DNA from: UBA7985 sp002690455
GTDB lineage: Bacteria > Pseudomonadota > Alphaproteobacteria > UBA7985
DNA: 51,986 nt
NCBI GenBank assembly: GCA_965662775.1
Contig: CBFIIW010000019.1
Coordinates: forward strand, 1-51,986
Reading direction: 5' to 3'
Shown: positions 51,959-51,986 of the stretch, in pieces
Layout: the number at the start of each line of letters is the position of its first letter
How positions within the stretch are numbered: position 1 is the stretch's first letter
The notes under the pieces: generated by a model
Seen by the model: the letters and a program-made list of their open reading frames with translations, nothing else
Told to the model about the DNA's origin: nothing
Databases searched by the model: none
Translations under genes and position numbers: made by a program

Positions 51959-51986
51959 ATGAAGGGACCAGCGATATTTCTGGCGC
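51959..51986 (+). CDS. start of a sugar phosphate isomerase/epimerase-like gene (off the right edge)
   Basis: Only nine codons are visible: MKGPAIFLA after GAGGGCGGA. From memory, TIM-barrel isomerase/epimerase proteins found beside Gfo/Idh dehydrogenases begin with a very similar MKxxKGPAxFLAQF. It would suit this locus as a second isomerase. It is in frame with the preceding LacI remnant. Tentative because of the short sequence. Confidence 0.4.

Noticed and set aside
1..51986. tRNA, rRNA, CRISPR arrays, prophage or conjugation genes
   Set aside because: None of the gaps shows a cloverleaf, rRNA segment, regularly spaced repeats or phage/mobilisation protein motifs.

Overview
The window is GC-rich, gene-dense bacterial DNA that looks alphaproteobacterial, probably Rhodobacterales or a roseobacter relative. 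This is an inference from the gene families (isovaleryl-CoA dehydrogenase with the short alphaproteobacterial N-terminus, DUF1826-CobW pair behind a Zur-type palindrome, SulP-Usp pair, CUT2 sugar transporter locus, MurQ/AnmK recycling) and not from any marker gene. No rRNA, tRNA, CRISPR array or complete insertion sequence was seen.

Positions 1-7600 hold a zinc-homeostasis pair (DUF1826 protein and a CobW-type GTPase cut by the left edge) with a Zur operator candidate, a class I aminotransferase, two short-chain dehydrogenases, a cupin, an EamA exporter and a corrinoid/Fe-S protein resembling reductive dehalogenases. Positions 7700-14520 are catabolic: an extradiol dioxygenase, FAH-family and RidA operon on the minus strand, then a BKACE-family enzyme and a DgcA/OYE-like demethylase on the plus strand, then an isovaleryl-CoA dehydrogenase.

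Positions 14500-31000 are patchier: small membrane and dimeric alpha/beta-barrel proteins, a SulP transporter with a double Usp protein, a Sel1 protein, an SDR that has lost its catalytic Tyr and Lys, a secreted acidic beta-helix protein with 27-residue repeats, a homocysteine methyltransferase, an ArsR-permease pair with its operator, and a methyltransferase. Two gene relics sit here: the 3' half of an alpha/beta hydrolase (26740-27144) and a fragment of a sugar-binding protein (23375-23437) related to genes 20 kb downstream.

Positions 31094-42758 form a coherent cell-wall sugar recycling locus: AnmK, a beta-lactamase-like serine hydrolase, both ATPases, the binding protein and both permeases of a Dpp/Opp-type importer, MurQ, a GntR/UTRA regulator, a GlmS-like SIS isomerase/deaminase and NagA. 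Together they could import anhydro-muropeptides or anhydroMurNAc and convert the sugar to fructose-6-phosphate. A shared motif (TTTGGTATT and variants) in both divergent promoter regions suggests the GntR protein controls the whole locus.

Positions 43304-51986 are a CUT2 sugar or polyol locus: ROK-fold regulator, isomerase, binding protein, Gfo/Idh dehydrogenase, ATPase, permease and a second isomerase running off the right edge. Two features are unusual. The regulator has lost every ROK catalytic and zinc residue I can check, and it is translationally coupled to a paralogue of the binding protein that has no signal peptide, suggesting a split cytoplasmic sensor. At the right edge a LacI-type DNA-binding domain has lost its ligand-binding core and reads in frame through a poly-lysine tract into the next isomerase gene.
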